This document shows positions 22,510 to 36,554 of a DNA stretch of 64,000 bases, one piece after another. The notes beneath the pieces are model-generated. The model was not told where the DNA came from, ran no database searches, and saw nothing but the letters and a program-made list of their open reading frames with translations. Each line of letters starts with the position of its first letter. Positions within the stretch are counted from its first letter, which is position 1. Origin of the DNA: Mercurialis annua (lineage: Eukaryota; Streptophyta; Magnoliopsida; Malpighiales; Euphorbiaceae); assembly GCF_937616625.2 (NCBI RefSeq), contig NC_065570.1, positions 46,243,665 to 46,307,664 of the forward strand, given 5' to 3'. The position numbers and the translations under genes were made by a program.

Positions 22510-25370
22510 TGTCACGGCCCATTTTCATGAATCGTGACCGGCGCTAGGGTATGGGTATGGTTGTACCAAAACCCGTAGCAAGCCTTGCGGATAACAACTT
22601 AATTACATTTAAAACAATGTACCTGCATAAAACCACATGCTCGGGGGCAACCGAGACTTCAGCCTAGTCTAGCAGTACAATAAGCAACATATATTCAAAG
22701 TATACTTATCTGAAATTATAACTCCAACAGTATGGCAATATAATATAAATACCATAATTACTGTAATCATGCCAAAAGCGATAAAGTAATCACCAACAAT
22801 CAGCAGTCTAAAATATAATAAAAGACTAATCATAAATAATCTAATACTACTACTGCGGTCTAAGAGTTTAAAACAGTTCGACTCTTTTATTCTGAAAAAT
22901 AAAATAAGGAACCTCCGAGAATGAAGAAACGGAGATCGACCAATGCTCAAATCATAAACCTGGAAAATTTTGGAAAACAACGGGGTCAGATTTACTGAGT
23001 AGAGTTTATATAACCATTTACATTTATTAAGTTAAAAACCTTTAAAACGTTTAATAAAACATTTTCATTATGGATTATCAATGAAACCCTAAACCATAAT
23101 TCTAAATCCATTGTCGTGTCGGTGAGACGTATCTCAATAACCGATCCCCGACTATCACTTAATAAATAGTGAGCCCAGGAGACGTATCTTCCACCGGTGC
23201 CCTCACTAAGGTGAGACGTATCTCAAACCTACCTCAATACCATAATCTTTACCGGTGCGCACGCAGTCCCGATGATGCCCATCGAGTAGCACGTTCCAAA
23301 TCAAATCCACAATGCCGAAAACAGTTCAAAAGCTGCTTATACATATATATATATATACAAAATAATACATTTGCTTAATAAAGAGGTAAATAGAGATATA
23401 AACTCACTGCTTGCTAAATCCACGTGATCCTGACAAGCAATCTAACTCTGGTTCGCCTCTGAAGTACGAACAGTCGACGGGTCTAAATAAAATATTAAGA
23501 TCATAATTAAAATCAGACCCTAACTCTAAAGAGTACTAGACACCACATAGGACCAGCACAACACAAAACCAAGTCACATTTAATAAACACTTATATTAAA
23601 TGCATTCCAGATATAACCCAAGTTATAAGGTACAAATCATATAATCACATTTAAAATGGTAAATAAAATAATTTAAATAAATCCGAGTTAAAATCCATAT
23701 TAGTGAGTCAGCCGAGTTATTAAAAACTACCAAGCTTCTTCCCACTTATTGGGCGACCACAGTCTAACCCAAACAAAACTTATAAATTTTATAAACCCGA
23801 GTTTATAAATTAAAAAAAAATTAATAAAATAATTATCCATTTTAAAGTAGAATTCAATATCTTGCAAATTAAGTAACCTAAGTTACAACCCAAAACTTAA
23901 CCATTTTAAGTTTATAAAAGTTCAGGGACTAAACTGTAATTTAGCCAAATATGATATTCGGAGTCAAAATTAATTACCCAATCTCAATTTACTAAATTAT
24001 CAATCAATTAGAAGTCCAAAAGATAAAACTTAACTTAAATAAGTTTTTAGAAACTTTTAGGGGCTAAATTGTAATTTAGCCAAATTGACATTTCAATTAA
24101 AATAAAATATAATTATCCGGTAATTATATTAATTTAAGTTATAAAAATATTTAACGTATTCAAATTTTCTATTTAAAATTAAACGAGTTTAAGTTATTAT
24201 CAAACCGAATTCGATAGGTAAAACTAACTTAAGGGATTCAATTGATTGCAATAAAATAACTTGGTGATTACACATGACATTTAACCATCCTTTTAATTCA
24301 AAAGCACAACTCAGCTCATGTTCCTGCCGCCATTACATTTTCAATGAAACACAATTATTAACAGTAGAAATATATAAACCTTTACCAAAACCCATAAGCC
24401 AACTTCAATCACAAGTTTACACCCTAACATTCATGAAAGAAAACACCACCAACAAGCATGAAGATTCACAGCAATAACAAGAAGAATGGCAATCTATCAC
24501 GCACGGACACGGCGAATCGAGACGGCGACAAAGACGAGCAATCACAACTTAACAACCAATACAGATCATAAGGAAACGATCCAGACAGCCGAATTATAAT
24601 CAAAAGAACGGCAGTTATTAGTGAGAACAAGAAAAAGCGACGAACCGTAGCGGCTTTTAAACGAGATAGTTTCACGTACCGTTATTGATTCTGAAACGTA
24701 GCGATGATAGAGAACAACCGGAATATATGAACGAATCAAACACAACTCAGAATTATACCTAAACGATAGAGATAATGGTTAAAATCGGTGATGCGATGTC
24801 GAAACAAAAGCATAAGAACAATGAGAATTACTTACCGGATTGACGTGAATGAAACGAGAAAAACGAACGTTATAATTTTTGGGATTGAGAGGAGAAGGGT
24901 GGCGGCTGAGTTTGATTTAAAGTGATGAAGAAATTTTTAGGTTAGGAAAAAGAAGAAGTGAAGCAGTAGTGATACTGTAACCAAAAGAAAAGAAGAATAC
25001 AATTTGGCGTGATGGGATAATGTAATGGCACAAGCCAATGGGCTTTCACATGGAATGAATAAAATGGCTATTTGAACTAATGGCTCACCAACGTGGTACA
25101 AAGAATGGCCCATTGCATGAACTATTCATGCAATACTTAACAATGCTTTTCTTTTTTTTTCTGTTCTTTTTTTTTCTATTAAAATTTAATAATACACACT
25201 AAACTAATACACACTAAACACGAATCGGACCACGATCGAATTAACGAGCGACTAAAATAAAATTAAATAAAAATATACAATAATAATAATAAATTAGTTA
25301 AAGCTTGACGAAATGCAAAAATTATAATTTTTTTTTTAAAATATATAATTTAAAAATACGGGATATTACA
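22510..25370 (-). repeat. LTR A (3' LTR of the full-length chromovirus), 2861 bp
   Basis: On the minus strand it runs from TGTAATATCCCGTATTTTTA to ...CATGAATCGTGACA, preceded by the polypurine tract AAGTTGGGGAGAA. Near-identical to LTR B: I noticed about four substitutions (22516, 22539 and two near 24953-24968) and length changes in T and TA runs. Short frames inside (22669-22980, 24274-24477, 24466-24675) recur in LTR B only because the LTR is duplicated, and have no recognisable product. Confidence 0.95.
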
Positions 25371-25383
25371 TTCTCCCCAACTT
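25371..25383 (-). other. Polypurine tract of the full-length chromovirus
   Basis: Minus-strand AAGTTGGGGAGAA ends at the first base of LTR A. It is the expected plus-strand primer. The same tract stands before LTR B at 33625-33637 in the partial unit. Confidence 0.9.
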
Positions 25384-25486
25384 ATTAAAAATTCGCCCTC
25401 GAATTTAAACACATAAACAAATAACATAACAACAAACGAAGTACAGAAATAATCAACTAAAACACATAAACAACGATACACGTACC

Positions 25487-28400
25487 TCAAGGAAAGAGGA
25501 AAGGGTAACGTTTCCGCATATCGGACTCCGTCTCCCAAGTGCACTCCTCAACAGAATGATTTCGCCACAGAACTTTGACCATCGGAATCTCCTTGTTCCG
25601 TAACTTACGCACTTGCGTATCAACAACCTCAATTGGTTGTTCCTCATAGGACAGCTCCTGGTCAATCTCAACGCTCTGAGGCACAATCACATGTGAAGGA
25701 TCTGAGATGCACTTCCTCAGCATAGAAACATGAAAAACAGGATGTACTAACGACATGTCTGGCGGCAGAACCAGACGATAAGCCACAGCTCCAATCCTCT
25801 CTGAAATCTCATAGGGACCAATGTACCTCGGTGCCAACTTTCCCTTGACACCAAAACGAACCACGCCTTTCATAGGCGAAACCCGAAGAAACACAAAGTT
25901 TCCCACCTGAAACTCGATGTCTTTCCTCTTCGGATCTGCATAACTCTTATGCCGACTAAAAGCTGTCTCCAACCTCCGTTTTATCAACGGTACCTTCTCT
26001 GAGGTAATCTGAATAATCTCAGCACCAGACAACTTCCGCTCGCCGACCTCTTCCCAGCAGATAGGAGATCGACACTTGCGTCCGTACAGAGCCTCATAGG
26101 GTGCCATCTCAATACTGGCATGGTAACTGTTGTTGTACGAAAACTCAATCAACGGCAAATGAGTATCCCAGCTACCCTGAAAATCAAGAATGCACATCCT
26201 GAGCATATCTTCCAACGTCTGAATAGTCCTCTCAGACTGACCGTCAGTCTGAGGATGAAAAGCTGTACTGAAGTCCAATCGAGAACCCAAGGACTCTTGT
26301 AACGCTTTCCAGAACCTCGAAGTGAAGACCGACCCTCTGTCAGAAACAATCGAAACCGGTACACCATGCAAGCTGACAATCCTATCGATGTACAACTGAG
26401 CCAACTTCGAAGCAGGATACGAAACCTTGATCGGAAGGAAATGAGCTGACTTGGTCATACGGTCAACTATCACCCAGATGGAATCGTACCCTTGTCGAGT
26501 ACGTGGTAAACCAACAACAAAGTCCATGGCAATCCGCTCCCACTTCCACTATGGAATAGGTAGTGGCTGCAGATAGCCAAAAGGTCTCTGATGTTCCAGC
26601 TTCACCTGCTGGCAAGTTAGACACTTGGAAACGTACTCTGCAACATCTTTCTTCATTCCACTCCACCAATATGTACCCTTGAGGTCATGGTACATCTTGG
26701 TAGATCCCGGATGAACACTGTAAGCTGACCTATGCGCTTCCTCCAGAATCTGGTCTCTCAAACCATCTGAATCCGGAACGCACAGTCTAGAACCAAACCT
26801 GAGAACTCCGTCGACAAAAACAAACTCGGAATTCCCATCCAGATGGATCTCATCCATAATCCGTTTCAATTGTGGATCCTCAGCTTGTAAAGCTTTAATC
26901 CTATCAATCAAAACTGGCTGCACCTGCAGTTGTGCCAACAGACCACCATTCCGAGAAACCTGAAAACCGTAGCCCGAAGCTATCAAACCATGCCACTCTC
27001 TAACCATGGGTCTACGCCCAACCTCAGAAATATGGGCCAAACTGCCCGAAGACTTGCGACTCAACGCATCGGCTACCACGTTAGCCTTACCAGGATGGTA
27101 CTGAATAGTACAGTCGTAGTCTTTCAGCAATTCTAGCCACCTCCTCTGTCTCAGATTCAGCTCTTGCTGATCAAAGATGTACTTCAGACTCTTGTGATCA
27201 GTGAAGATCTCGCAAGTTGCACCGTACAAGTAGTGCCTCCAGATCTTCAGAGCAAAAACCACAGCAGCTAACTCCAAGTCATGTGTAGGGTAATTCACCT
27301 CATGCTTCTTCAGCTGACGAGAAGCATAGGCGATCACCTGGCCATGTTGCATCAACACGCAACCCAAGCCAATCTGAGAAGCATCGCAGTACACAGTAAA
27401 ACCCTCTATGCCAGAAGGCAACGCCAAAACAGGAGCTGTAGTCAGAATCTCCTTCAGCTTCTCGAAACTTGCCTCACACTTGTCGGTCCACTCAAACTTA
27501 ACACCCTTCTGTGTCAGCTTAGTCAAAGGTGCAGATATTCGAGAGAAATCTTGCACGAACCGACGGTAGTAGCCAGCTAACCCAAGAAAACTCCTAATCT
27601 CGGTAACTGACCTCGGCCTCTGCCAATCCATAACCGCCTCAATCTTCTTTGGATCAACCTTGATCCCATTCTTCGACACCACGTGTCCTAAGAAAGTAAC
27701 CTGTTCCAGCCAAAACTCGCACTTTGAGAACTTAGCATACAACTGATGCTCTCGCAAAGTCTGTAGTATAGTCCTCAAGTGATAAGCATGCTCCTCCTCA
27801 CTCCGAGAATAAATCAGGATGTCATCAATGAAGACGATAACAAACTGATCCAAAAACGGCTTGAAAACCCGATTCATCATGTCCATAAACGCTACTGGTG
27901 CGTTAGTCAACCCAAACGACATGACTAGAAACTCGAAATGCCCATAACGCGTTCTGAAAGCAGTCTTAGGCACATCGACGTCCCGAATCCGAAGTTGATG
28001 ATACCCGGATCTCAAGTCAATCTTGGAAAAGCACTTCGCACCCTGCAACTGATCAAACAAGTCGTCGATGCGAGGAAGAGGATATTTGTTCTTGATGGTA
28101 GCCTTATTCAACTGTCTGTAGTCGATACAAAGTCGAAAGGAACCATCCTTCTTCTTAACGAACAGAACTGGACCACCCCACGGAGAAGTACTCGGTCTGA
28201 TGAATCCACTGTCCAACAGTTCTTGTAACTGCTCCTTTAACTCCTTCAGCTCAGCAGGAGCCATCCGATACGGCGGTATCGAAATAGGACCAGTTCCAGG
28301 AACAACGTCAATGCAGAACTCGATATCCCGATCAGGTGGTAATCCAGGCAACTCCTCTGGAAAAACATCAGTGAACTCATTCACTATAGGGACAGTGTTC

Positions 28401-30400
28401 ATACCGCCCACCTCAGCGTCCATGTCTCTAACCACAGCTAAGAAAGCTTGACAACCCTTACTCATCATCCGCTTTGCCTTGATCGCAGAAATCAGATTCT
28501 TCGGTGTCTCCGCCTTTTCCTCTTGAAAAGAAAAGGGTAGATCACCTGGAATCCGAAACTCAACCGACTTCCCTCGACAGTCGATCGAAGCATAATGGCG
28601 TGCCAGCCAATCCATCCCCAAAATCACGTCAAATGAAAGAACATCCAAAACAACTAAGTCAGCACGCAAGTCTCTTCCATGGATAACCACGGAACACGAT
28701 GGATACACAACATCCACCACCACACAGTCAGACAAGGGAGTAGAAACAGATAAAGGTTCACTCAGACTTGTTGGTGTTACACCCAACTTAGCAGCAAAAC
28801 ACGTAGACACAAAAGAATGGGTTGCACCCGCATCAAATAAAACAAGTGCATCTACGAAAGAGATCTGAAGAGTACCTTGCACCACTGCGTTAGATGCATG
28901 AGCATCCTGAGGAGTCAAGGCAAAAACTCTGGCCTGACCCTGACTCTGCTGCTGAGAGCTCTGCCCGGTACCATAGCTGCTAGAACCTCTACCGCCGTTG
29001 CCACGGCCTCCAAAACCACGCCCTCCAGAACCTCGGCCCCGCTGGCCACCAAAAGAAGCAGCAGGTTGAGAAAACCCTGCTGGTGTAGAGAACGCTGGTC
29101 TCTGACTCTGATAGGATGGCTGAGCAACGCTAGCTGCAGACATCTGCTGCCCAGATGCCTGACACTCTCTTGCGAAGTGACCCGGCTGGCCACAAGTAAA
29201 ACAACCCCCTGGTGCTAAACGACACTCGCCTGGATGTCGACGTCTGCAGTTCTGGCAGAAAGGAAAACTAGCACCTCCGCTGTTACCGCGCCCAAAACTG
29301 CGGCTGCTACCGCTGTTGCCTGAACTGTAGGTGTACGGCTGATAACTCTTCTTGACACCCCTCTTCTTGTTCTTGTACTGAGAAGGTGCCGATTGGTAGC
29401 TACCACCACCACTCTGCTGTCCAGGGCCAGAAGACTTCTTGGTCTGAGAAGGACCAGAAATATCCCCAAACTGCAGTAACGAGCTCTCCATACGCCGAGC
29501 ACTGTCTACTACGTCTGTAAAATCTCTGCGTGTCTCGGTCAGCAAACTCACAAAATCGCGCCCTAAGCCTTTTACGTATCTGTTGTTCACCCTTTCCTGA
29601 TCTGTCTGCAAGTCCGGCGCGAACCGACCCAACCTCACAAACTCTGTCGTATACTCGGATACTGACCTATCATCCCTAGTAAGTGAGAGCAACCTGTCTC
29701 TGTGACCCTCTGTCACTGAAAACGGCAAGAAGAAAGCTCTGAATCTCGCCACAAACTGAGCCCAAGAGATGGTAGCCATGTCAGCATGAACATAGCCACG
29801 AAACCAGTCACCAGCTGAACCCTTCATGGATATCTCGACTAGAACGACGGTCTGACGCTCAGTAGCCTGAAGTCGCCGAGCATTCTGCTCAACCTCCTCG
29901 AGAAAATCCAGCGCTTCTCCAGAACCGTCAAACTCAGTTGGCTTCAGCCTCATGTAAGCCAAAACCAAATCTCTGTCAGTGGTTCCGACACCACCAACTG
30001 CTGCACCACCAGCCTGTGGTTGCTGCTGCTGAACAATCTGACCCAACACTGCATATTGATCCTGCATAGCGACTTGTCCCGCCTGCAGCTGAACTTGGTT
30101 GAGTTGTAGAGCAGCAACTCCAGCCAAAAATGTGTTGAAGTCAAAGTCCTCCAACTCAGGTTGTGCCGCACCTGGTGCTCGAGCACCCCCTGCAGCACCG
30201 CGTCCTACGCCTCTGCCTCTACCTCTGCCAGCTTGGCCTCGGCCACCACGACCTCGACCAGTTCGACCCCGACCAGCTGGGCCTCTGCCTGCTAGTCCTC
30301 TACCAGCATGAACCTCTGGTTCATTCTGATCCACCTCCATAGAGATCGCGTCATCAGCCTCAGCATTTTGCTGAGCCGCAGCACGAGTACGAGTATTCAT
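25487..30400 (-). CDS. Tekay/Del chromovirus gag-pol polyprotein, one in-frame stop
   Basis: From the ATG at 30400 (start of [10 protein letters not shown]) the frame spans 1638 codons to 25487 and is broken only by a TAG at 26549-26551 (codon 1284). Upstream in-frame codons to 30709 exist, but 30400 is the natural gag start, about 340 bp after the primer site. Domains with approximate residues: basic RG-rich stretch 30-80, retrotransposon gag 147-255, CX2CX4HX4C knuckle about 400, aspartic protease DAG about 522, RT 700-870 with FIDD about 860, RNase H from about 1000, H2C2 zinc region 1220-1262, integrase core from about 1290 with the second Asp about 1352 and Glu about 1388, chromodomain 1587-1635. 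RT, RNase H and integrase motifs are intact. The stop separates integrase and chromodomain from the rest. Relative 2122-6245 has Glu (GAG) at the position. Confidence 0.93.
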
Positions 30401-30742
30401 TCCTAAGAATGAAACAAGAACAATTTTAAATAACACAGCAAATTTCATACCCATGCATGAAATAGAACAAGCACCAATTAAGATTTCCCGAGAAATCAAT
30501 AATGATAAAAATTTATTCACCCAAGTGAAAATAACAATATAGTAAACAATAAAGCAAATAAATTCACACGACTGACTCACGACATTCCTATAGGAGTAGG
30601 CAGAAAGTTTTGAAAACAAAAGATGACGTTTCCAAGACAAGACTCGAATCCTAATTCCGCAGTAGTTCCTAGGACAATTTAACCACTTAACATGCCAAAC
30701 AATAAACACTTAACATTTAAAAGGCCTTGGTTTGAAACCAAA

Positions 30743-30754
30743 GCTCTGATACCA
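30743..30754 (-). other. Primer-binding site of the chromovirus (tRNA-iMet type)
   Basis: Minus-strand TGGTATCAGAGC stands four bases after the end of LTR B. It is the site where initiator tRNA-Met primes minus-strand DNA synthesis. It is present only in the full-length unit and is missing in the partial unit (33.6-36.9 kb). Confidence 0.95.
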
Positions 30755-30758
30755 AGTT

Positions 30759-33624
30759 TGTCACGACCCATTTTCATGAATCGTGATCGGCGCTAGGGTA
30801 TGGGTATGGTTGTACCAAAACCCGTAGCAAGCCTTGCGGATAACAACTTAATTACATTTAAAACAATGTACCTGCATAAAACCACATGCTCGGGGGCAAC
30901 CGAGACTTCAGCCTAGTCTAGCAGTACAATAAGCAACATATATTCAAAGTATACTTATCTGAAATTATAACTCCAACAGTATGGCAATATAATATAAATA
31001 CCATAATTACTGTAATCATGCCAAAAGCGATAAAGTAATCACCAACAATCAGCAGTCTAAAATATAATAAAAGACTAATCATAAATAATCTAATACTACT
31101 ACTGCGGTCTAAGAGTTTAAAACAGTTCGACTCTTTTATTCTGAAAAATAAAATAAGGAACCTCCGAGAATGAAGAAACGGAGATCGACCAATGCTCAAA
31201 TCATAAACCTGGAAAATTTTGGAAAACAACGGGGTCAGATTTACTGAGTAGAGTTTATATAACCATTTACATTTATTAAGTTAAAAACCTTTAAAACGTT
31301 TAATAAAACATTTTCATTATGGATTATCAATGAAACCCTAAACCATAATTCTAAATCCATTGTCGTGTCGGTGAGACGTATCTCAATAACCGATCCCCGA
31401 CTATCACTTAATAAATAGTGAGCCCAGGAGACGTATCTTCCACCGGTGCCCTCACTAAGGTGAGACGTATCTCAAACCTACCTCAATACCATAATCTTTA
31501 CCGGTGCGCACGCAGTCCCGATGATGCCCATCGAGTAGCACGTTCCAAATCAAATCCACAATGCCGAAAACAGTTCAAAAGCTGCTTATACATATATATA
31601 TATATATACAAAATAATACATTTGCTTAATAAAGAGGTAAATAGAGATATAAACTCACTGCTTGCTAAATCCACGTGATCCTGACAAGCAATCTAACTCT
31701 GGTTCGCCTCTGAAGTACGAACAGTCGACGGGTCTAAATAAAATATTAAGATCATAATTAAAATCAGACCCTAACTCTAAAGAGTACTAGACACCACATA
31801 GGACCAGCACAACACAAAACCAAGTCACATTTAATAAACACTTATATTAAATGCATTCCAGATATAACCCAAGTTATAAGGTACAAATCATATAATCACA
31901 TTTAAAATGGTAAATAAAATAATTTAAATAAATCCGAGTTAAAATCCATATTAGTGAGTCAGCCGAGTTATTAAAAACTACCAAGCTTCTTCCCACTTAT
32001 TGGGCGACCACAGTCTAACCCAAACAAAACTTATAAATTTTATAAACCCGAGTTTATAAATTAAAAAAAAATTAATAAAATAATTATCCATTTTAAAGTA
32101 GAATTCAATATCTTGCAAATTAAGTAACCTAAGTTACAACCCAAAACTTAACCATTTTAAGTTTATAAAAGTTCAGGGACTAAACTGTAATTTAGCCAAA
32201 TATGATATTCGGAGTCAAAATTAATTACCCAATCTCAATTTACTAAATTATCAATCAATTAGAAGTCCAAAAGATAAAACTTAACTTAAATAAGTTTTTA
32301 GAAACTTTTAGGGGCTAAATTGTAATTTAGCCAAATTGACATTTCAATTAAAATAAAATATAATTATCCGGTAATTATATTAATTTAAGTTATAAAAATA
32401 TTTAACGTATTCAAATTTTCTATTTAAAATTAAACGAGTTTAAGTTATTATCAAACCGAATTCGATAGGTAAAACTAACTTAAGGGATTCAATTGATTGC
32501 AATAAAATAACTTGGTGATTACACATGACATTTAACCATCCTTTTAATTCAAAAGCACAACTCAGCTCATGTTCCTGCCGCCATTACATTTTCAATGAAA
32601 CACAATTATTAACAGTAGAAATATATAAACCTTTACCAAAACCCATAAGCCAACTTCAATCACAAGTTTACACCCTAACATTCATGAAAGAAAACACCAC
32701 CAACAAGCATGAAGATTCACAGCAATAACAAGAAGAATGGCAATCTATCACGCACGGACACGGCGAATCGAGACGGCGACAAAGACGAGCAATCACAACT
32801 TAACAACCAATACAGATCATAAGGAAACGATCCAGACAGCCGAATTATAATCAAAAGAACGGCAGTTATTAGTGAGAACAAGAAAAAGCGACGAACCGTA
32901 GCGGCTTTTAAACGAGATAGTTTCACGTACCGTTATTGATTCTGAAACGTAGCGATGATAGAGAACAACCGGAATATATGAACGAATCAAACACAACTCA
33001 GAATTATACCTAAACGATAGAGATAATGGTTAAAATCGGTGATGCGATGTCGAAACAAAAGCATAAGAACAATGAGAATTACTTACCGGATTGACGTGAA
33101 TGAAACGAGAAAAACGAACGTTATAATTTTTGGGATTGAGAGGAGAAGGGTGGCGGCTGAGTTTGATTTAAAGTGATGAAGAAATTTTTAGGTTAGGAAA
33201 AAGAAGACGTGAAGCAGCAGTGATACTGTAACCAAAAGAAAAGAAGAATACAATTTGGCGTGATGGGATAATGTAATGGCACAAGCCAATGGGCTTTCAC
33301 ATGGAATGAATAAAATGGCTATTTGAACTAATGGCTCACCAACGTGGTACAAAGAATGGCCCATTGCATGAACTATTCATGCAATACTTAACAATGCTTT
33401 TCTTTTTTTTTTTCTGTTCTTTTTTTTTTCTATTAAAATTTAATAATACACACTAAACTAATACACACTAAACACGAATCGGACCACGATCGAATTAACG
33501 AGCGACTAAAATAAAATTAAATAAAAATATACAATAATAATAATAAATTAGTTAAAGCTTGACGAAATGCAAAAATTATAATTTTTTTTTTAAAATATAT
33601 AATTTAAAAATACGGGATATTACA
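30759..33624 (-). repeat. LTR B (shared middle LTR), 2866 bp
   Basis: The 5' LTR of the full-length unit and at the same time the 3' LTR of the partial unit, which has its own polypurine tract at 33625-33637. It differs from LTR A by few bases, pointing to a recent insertion. Confidence 0.95.
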
Positions 33625-33740
33625 TTCTCCCCAACTTATTAAAAATTCGCCCTCGAATTTAAACACATAAACAAATAACATAACAACAAACGAAGTACAG
33701 AAATAATCAACTAAAACACATAAACAACGATACACGTACC

Positions 33741-36554
33741 TCAAGGAAAGAGGAAAGGGTAACGTTTCCGCATATCGGACTCCGTCTCCCAAGTGCACTC
33801 CTCAACAGAATGATTTCGCCACAGAACTTTGACCATCGGAATCTCCTTGTTCCGTAACTTACGCACTTGCGTATCAACAACCTCAATTGGTTGTTCCTCA
33901 TAGGACAGCTCCTGGTCAATCTCAACGCTCTGAGGCACAATCACATGTGAAGGATCTGAGATGCACTTCCTCAGCATAGAAACATGAAAAACAGGATGTA
34001 CTAACGACATGTCTGGCGGCAGAACCAGACGATAAGCCACAGCTCCAATCCTCTCTGAAATCTCATAGGGACCAATGTACCTCGGTGCCAACTTTCCCTT
34101 GACACCAAAACGAACCACGCCTTTCATAGGCGAAACCCGAAGAAACACAAAGTTTCCCACCTGAAACTCGATGTCTTTCCTCTTCGGATCTGCATAACTC
34201 TTATGCCGACTAAAAGCTGTCTCCAACCTCCGTTTTATCAACGGTACCTTCTCTGAGGTAATCTGAATAATCTCAGCACCAGACAACTTCCGCTCGCCGA
34301 CCTCTTCCCAGCAGATAGGAGATCGACACTTGCGTCCGTACAGAGCCTCATAGGGTGCCATCTCAATACTGGCATGGTAACTGTTGTTGTACGAAAACTC
34401 AATCAACGGCAAATGAGTATCCCAGCTACCCTGAAAATCAAGAATGCACATCCTGAGCATATCTTCCAACGTCTGAATAGTCCTCTCAGACTGACCGTCA
34501 GTCTGAGGATGAAAAGCTGTACTGAAGTCCAATCGAGAACCCAAGGACTCTTGTAACGCTTTCCAGAACCTCGAAGTGAAGACCGACCCTCTGTCAGAAA
34601 CAATCGAAACCGGTACACCATGCAAGCTGACAATCCTATCGATGTACAACTGAGCCAACTTCGAAGCAGGATACGAAACCTTGATCGGAAGGAAATGAGC
34701 TGACTTGGTCATACGGTCAACTATCACCCAGATGGAATCGTACCCTTGTCGAGTACGTGGTAAACCAACAACAAAGTCCATGGCAATCCGCTCCCACTTC
34801 CACTATGGAATAGGTAGTGGCTGCAGATAGCCAAAAGGTCTCTGATGTTCCAGCTTCACCTGCTGGCAAGTTAGACACTTGGAAACGTACTCTGCAACAT
34901 CTTTCTTCATTCCACTCCACCAATATGTACCCTTGAGGTCATGGTACATCTTGGTAGATCCCGGATGAACACTGTAAGCTGACCTATGCGCTTCCTCCGG
35001 AATCTGGTCTCTCAAACCATCTGAATCCGGAACGCACAGTCTAGAACCAAACCTGAGAACTCCGTCGACAAAAACAAACTCGGAATTCCCATCCAGATGG
35101 ATCTCATCCATAATCCGTTTCAATTGTGGATCCTCAGCTTGTAAAGCTTTAATCCTATCAATCAAAACTGGCTGCACCTGCAGTTGTGCCAACAGACCAC
35201 CATTCCGAGAAACCTGAAAACCGTAGCCCGAAGCTATCAAACCATGCCACTCTCTAACCATGGGTCTACGCCCAACCTCAGAAATATGGGCCAAACTGCC
35301 CGAAGACTTGCGACTCAACGCATCGGCTACCACGTTAGCCTTACCAGGATGGTACTGAATAGTACAGTCGTAGTCTTTCAGCAATTCTAGCCACCTCCTC
35401 TGTCTCAGATTCAGCTCTTGCTGATCAAAGATGTACTTCAGACTCTTGTGATCAGTGAAGATCTCGCAAGTTGCACCGTACAAGTAGTGCCTCCAGATCT
35501 TCAGAGCAAAAACCACAGCAGCTAACTCCAAGTCATGTGTAGGGTAATTCACCTCATGCTTCTTCAGCTGACGAGAAGCATAGGCGATCACCTGGCCATG
35601 TTGCATCAACACGCAACCCAAGCCAATCTGAGAAGCATCGCAGTACACAGTAAAACCCTCTATGCCAGAAGGCAACGCCAAAACAGGAGCTGTAGTCAGA
35701 ATCTCCTTCAGCTTCTCGAAACTTGCCTCACACTTGTCGGTCCACTCAAACTTAACACCCTTCTGTGTCAGCTTAGTCAAAGGTGCAGATATTCGAGAGA
35801 AATCTTGCACGAACCGACGGTAGTAGCCAGCTAACCCAAGAAAACTCCTAATCTCGGTAACTGACCTCGGCCTCTGCCAATCCATAACCGCCTCAATCTT
35901 CTTTGGATCAACCTTGATCCCATTCTTCGACACCACGTGTCCTAAGAAAGTAACCTGTTCCAGCCAAAACTCGCACTTTGAGAACTTAGCATACAACTGA
36001 TGCTCTCGCAAAGTCTGTAGTATAGTCCTCAAGTGATAAGCATGCTCCTCCTCACTCCGAGAATAAATCAGGATGTCATCAATGAAGACGATAACAAACT
36101 GATCCAAAAACGGCTTGAAAACCCGATTCATCATGTCCATAAACGCTACTGGTGCGTTAGTCAACCCAAAAGGTCTCTGATGTTCCAGCTTCACCTGCTG
36201 GCAAGTTAGACACTTGGAAACGTACTCTGCAACATCTTTCTTCATTCCACTCCACCAATATGTACCCTTGAGGTCATGGTACATCTTGGTAGATCCCGGA
36301 TGAACACTGTAAGCTGACCTATGCGCTTCCTCCAGAATCTGGTCTCTCAAACCATCTGAATCCGGAACGCACAGTCTAGAACCAAACCTGAGAACTCCGT
36401 CGACAAAAACAAACTCGGAATTCCCATCCAGATGGATCTCATCCATAATCCGTTTCAATTGTGGATCCTCAGCTTGTAAAGCTTTAATCCTATCAATCAA
36501 AACCGGCTGCACCTGCAGTTGTGCCAACGTGGTACAAAGAATGGCCCATTGCAT
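33741..36554 (-). pseudogene. Truncated and scrambled second gag-pol copy
   Basis: From 36169 to 33741 the sequence repeats 27913-25487 almost base for base: the second half of RT with FIDD, RNase H, zinc region, integrase and chromodomain. It includes the same TAG (34803-34805). Gag, protease and the first RT half are absent. In front of RT lies a displaced second copy of the RNase H-to-zinc-region linker (36531-36170, a duplicate of 35195-34842), and before that a scrap of LTR. The frame remains open across both joins, giving 583 codons (36554-34803) with the piece order linker, RT, RNase H, linker. It cannot be autonomous. Confidence 0.92.

Noticed and set aside
22669..22980. 103-codon frame duplicated at 30918-31229
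   Set aside because: Identical only because both lie in LTR copies. It has no recognisable domain and LTRs are non-coding.
24274..24675. Small frames conserved between 24.3-24.7 kb and 32.5-32.9 kb
   Set aside because: LTR text again. Recent LTR identity mimics conservation.
28877..29218. Frames antisense to gag-pol (also 27281-27580, 27938-28228, 30099-30311)
   Set aside because: Shadow frames of the GC-richer gag-pol coding strand with no own domain signature.
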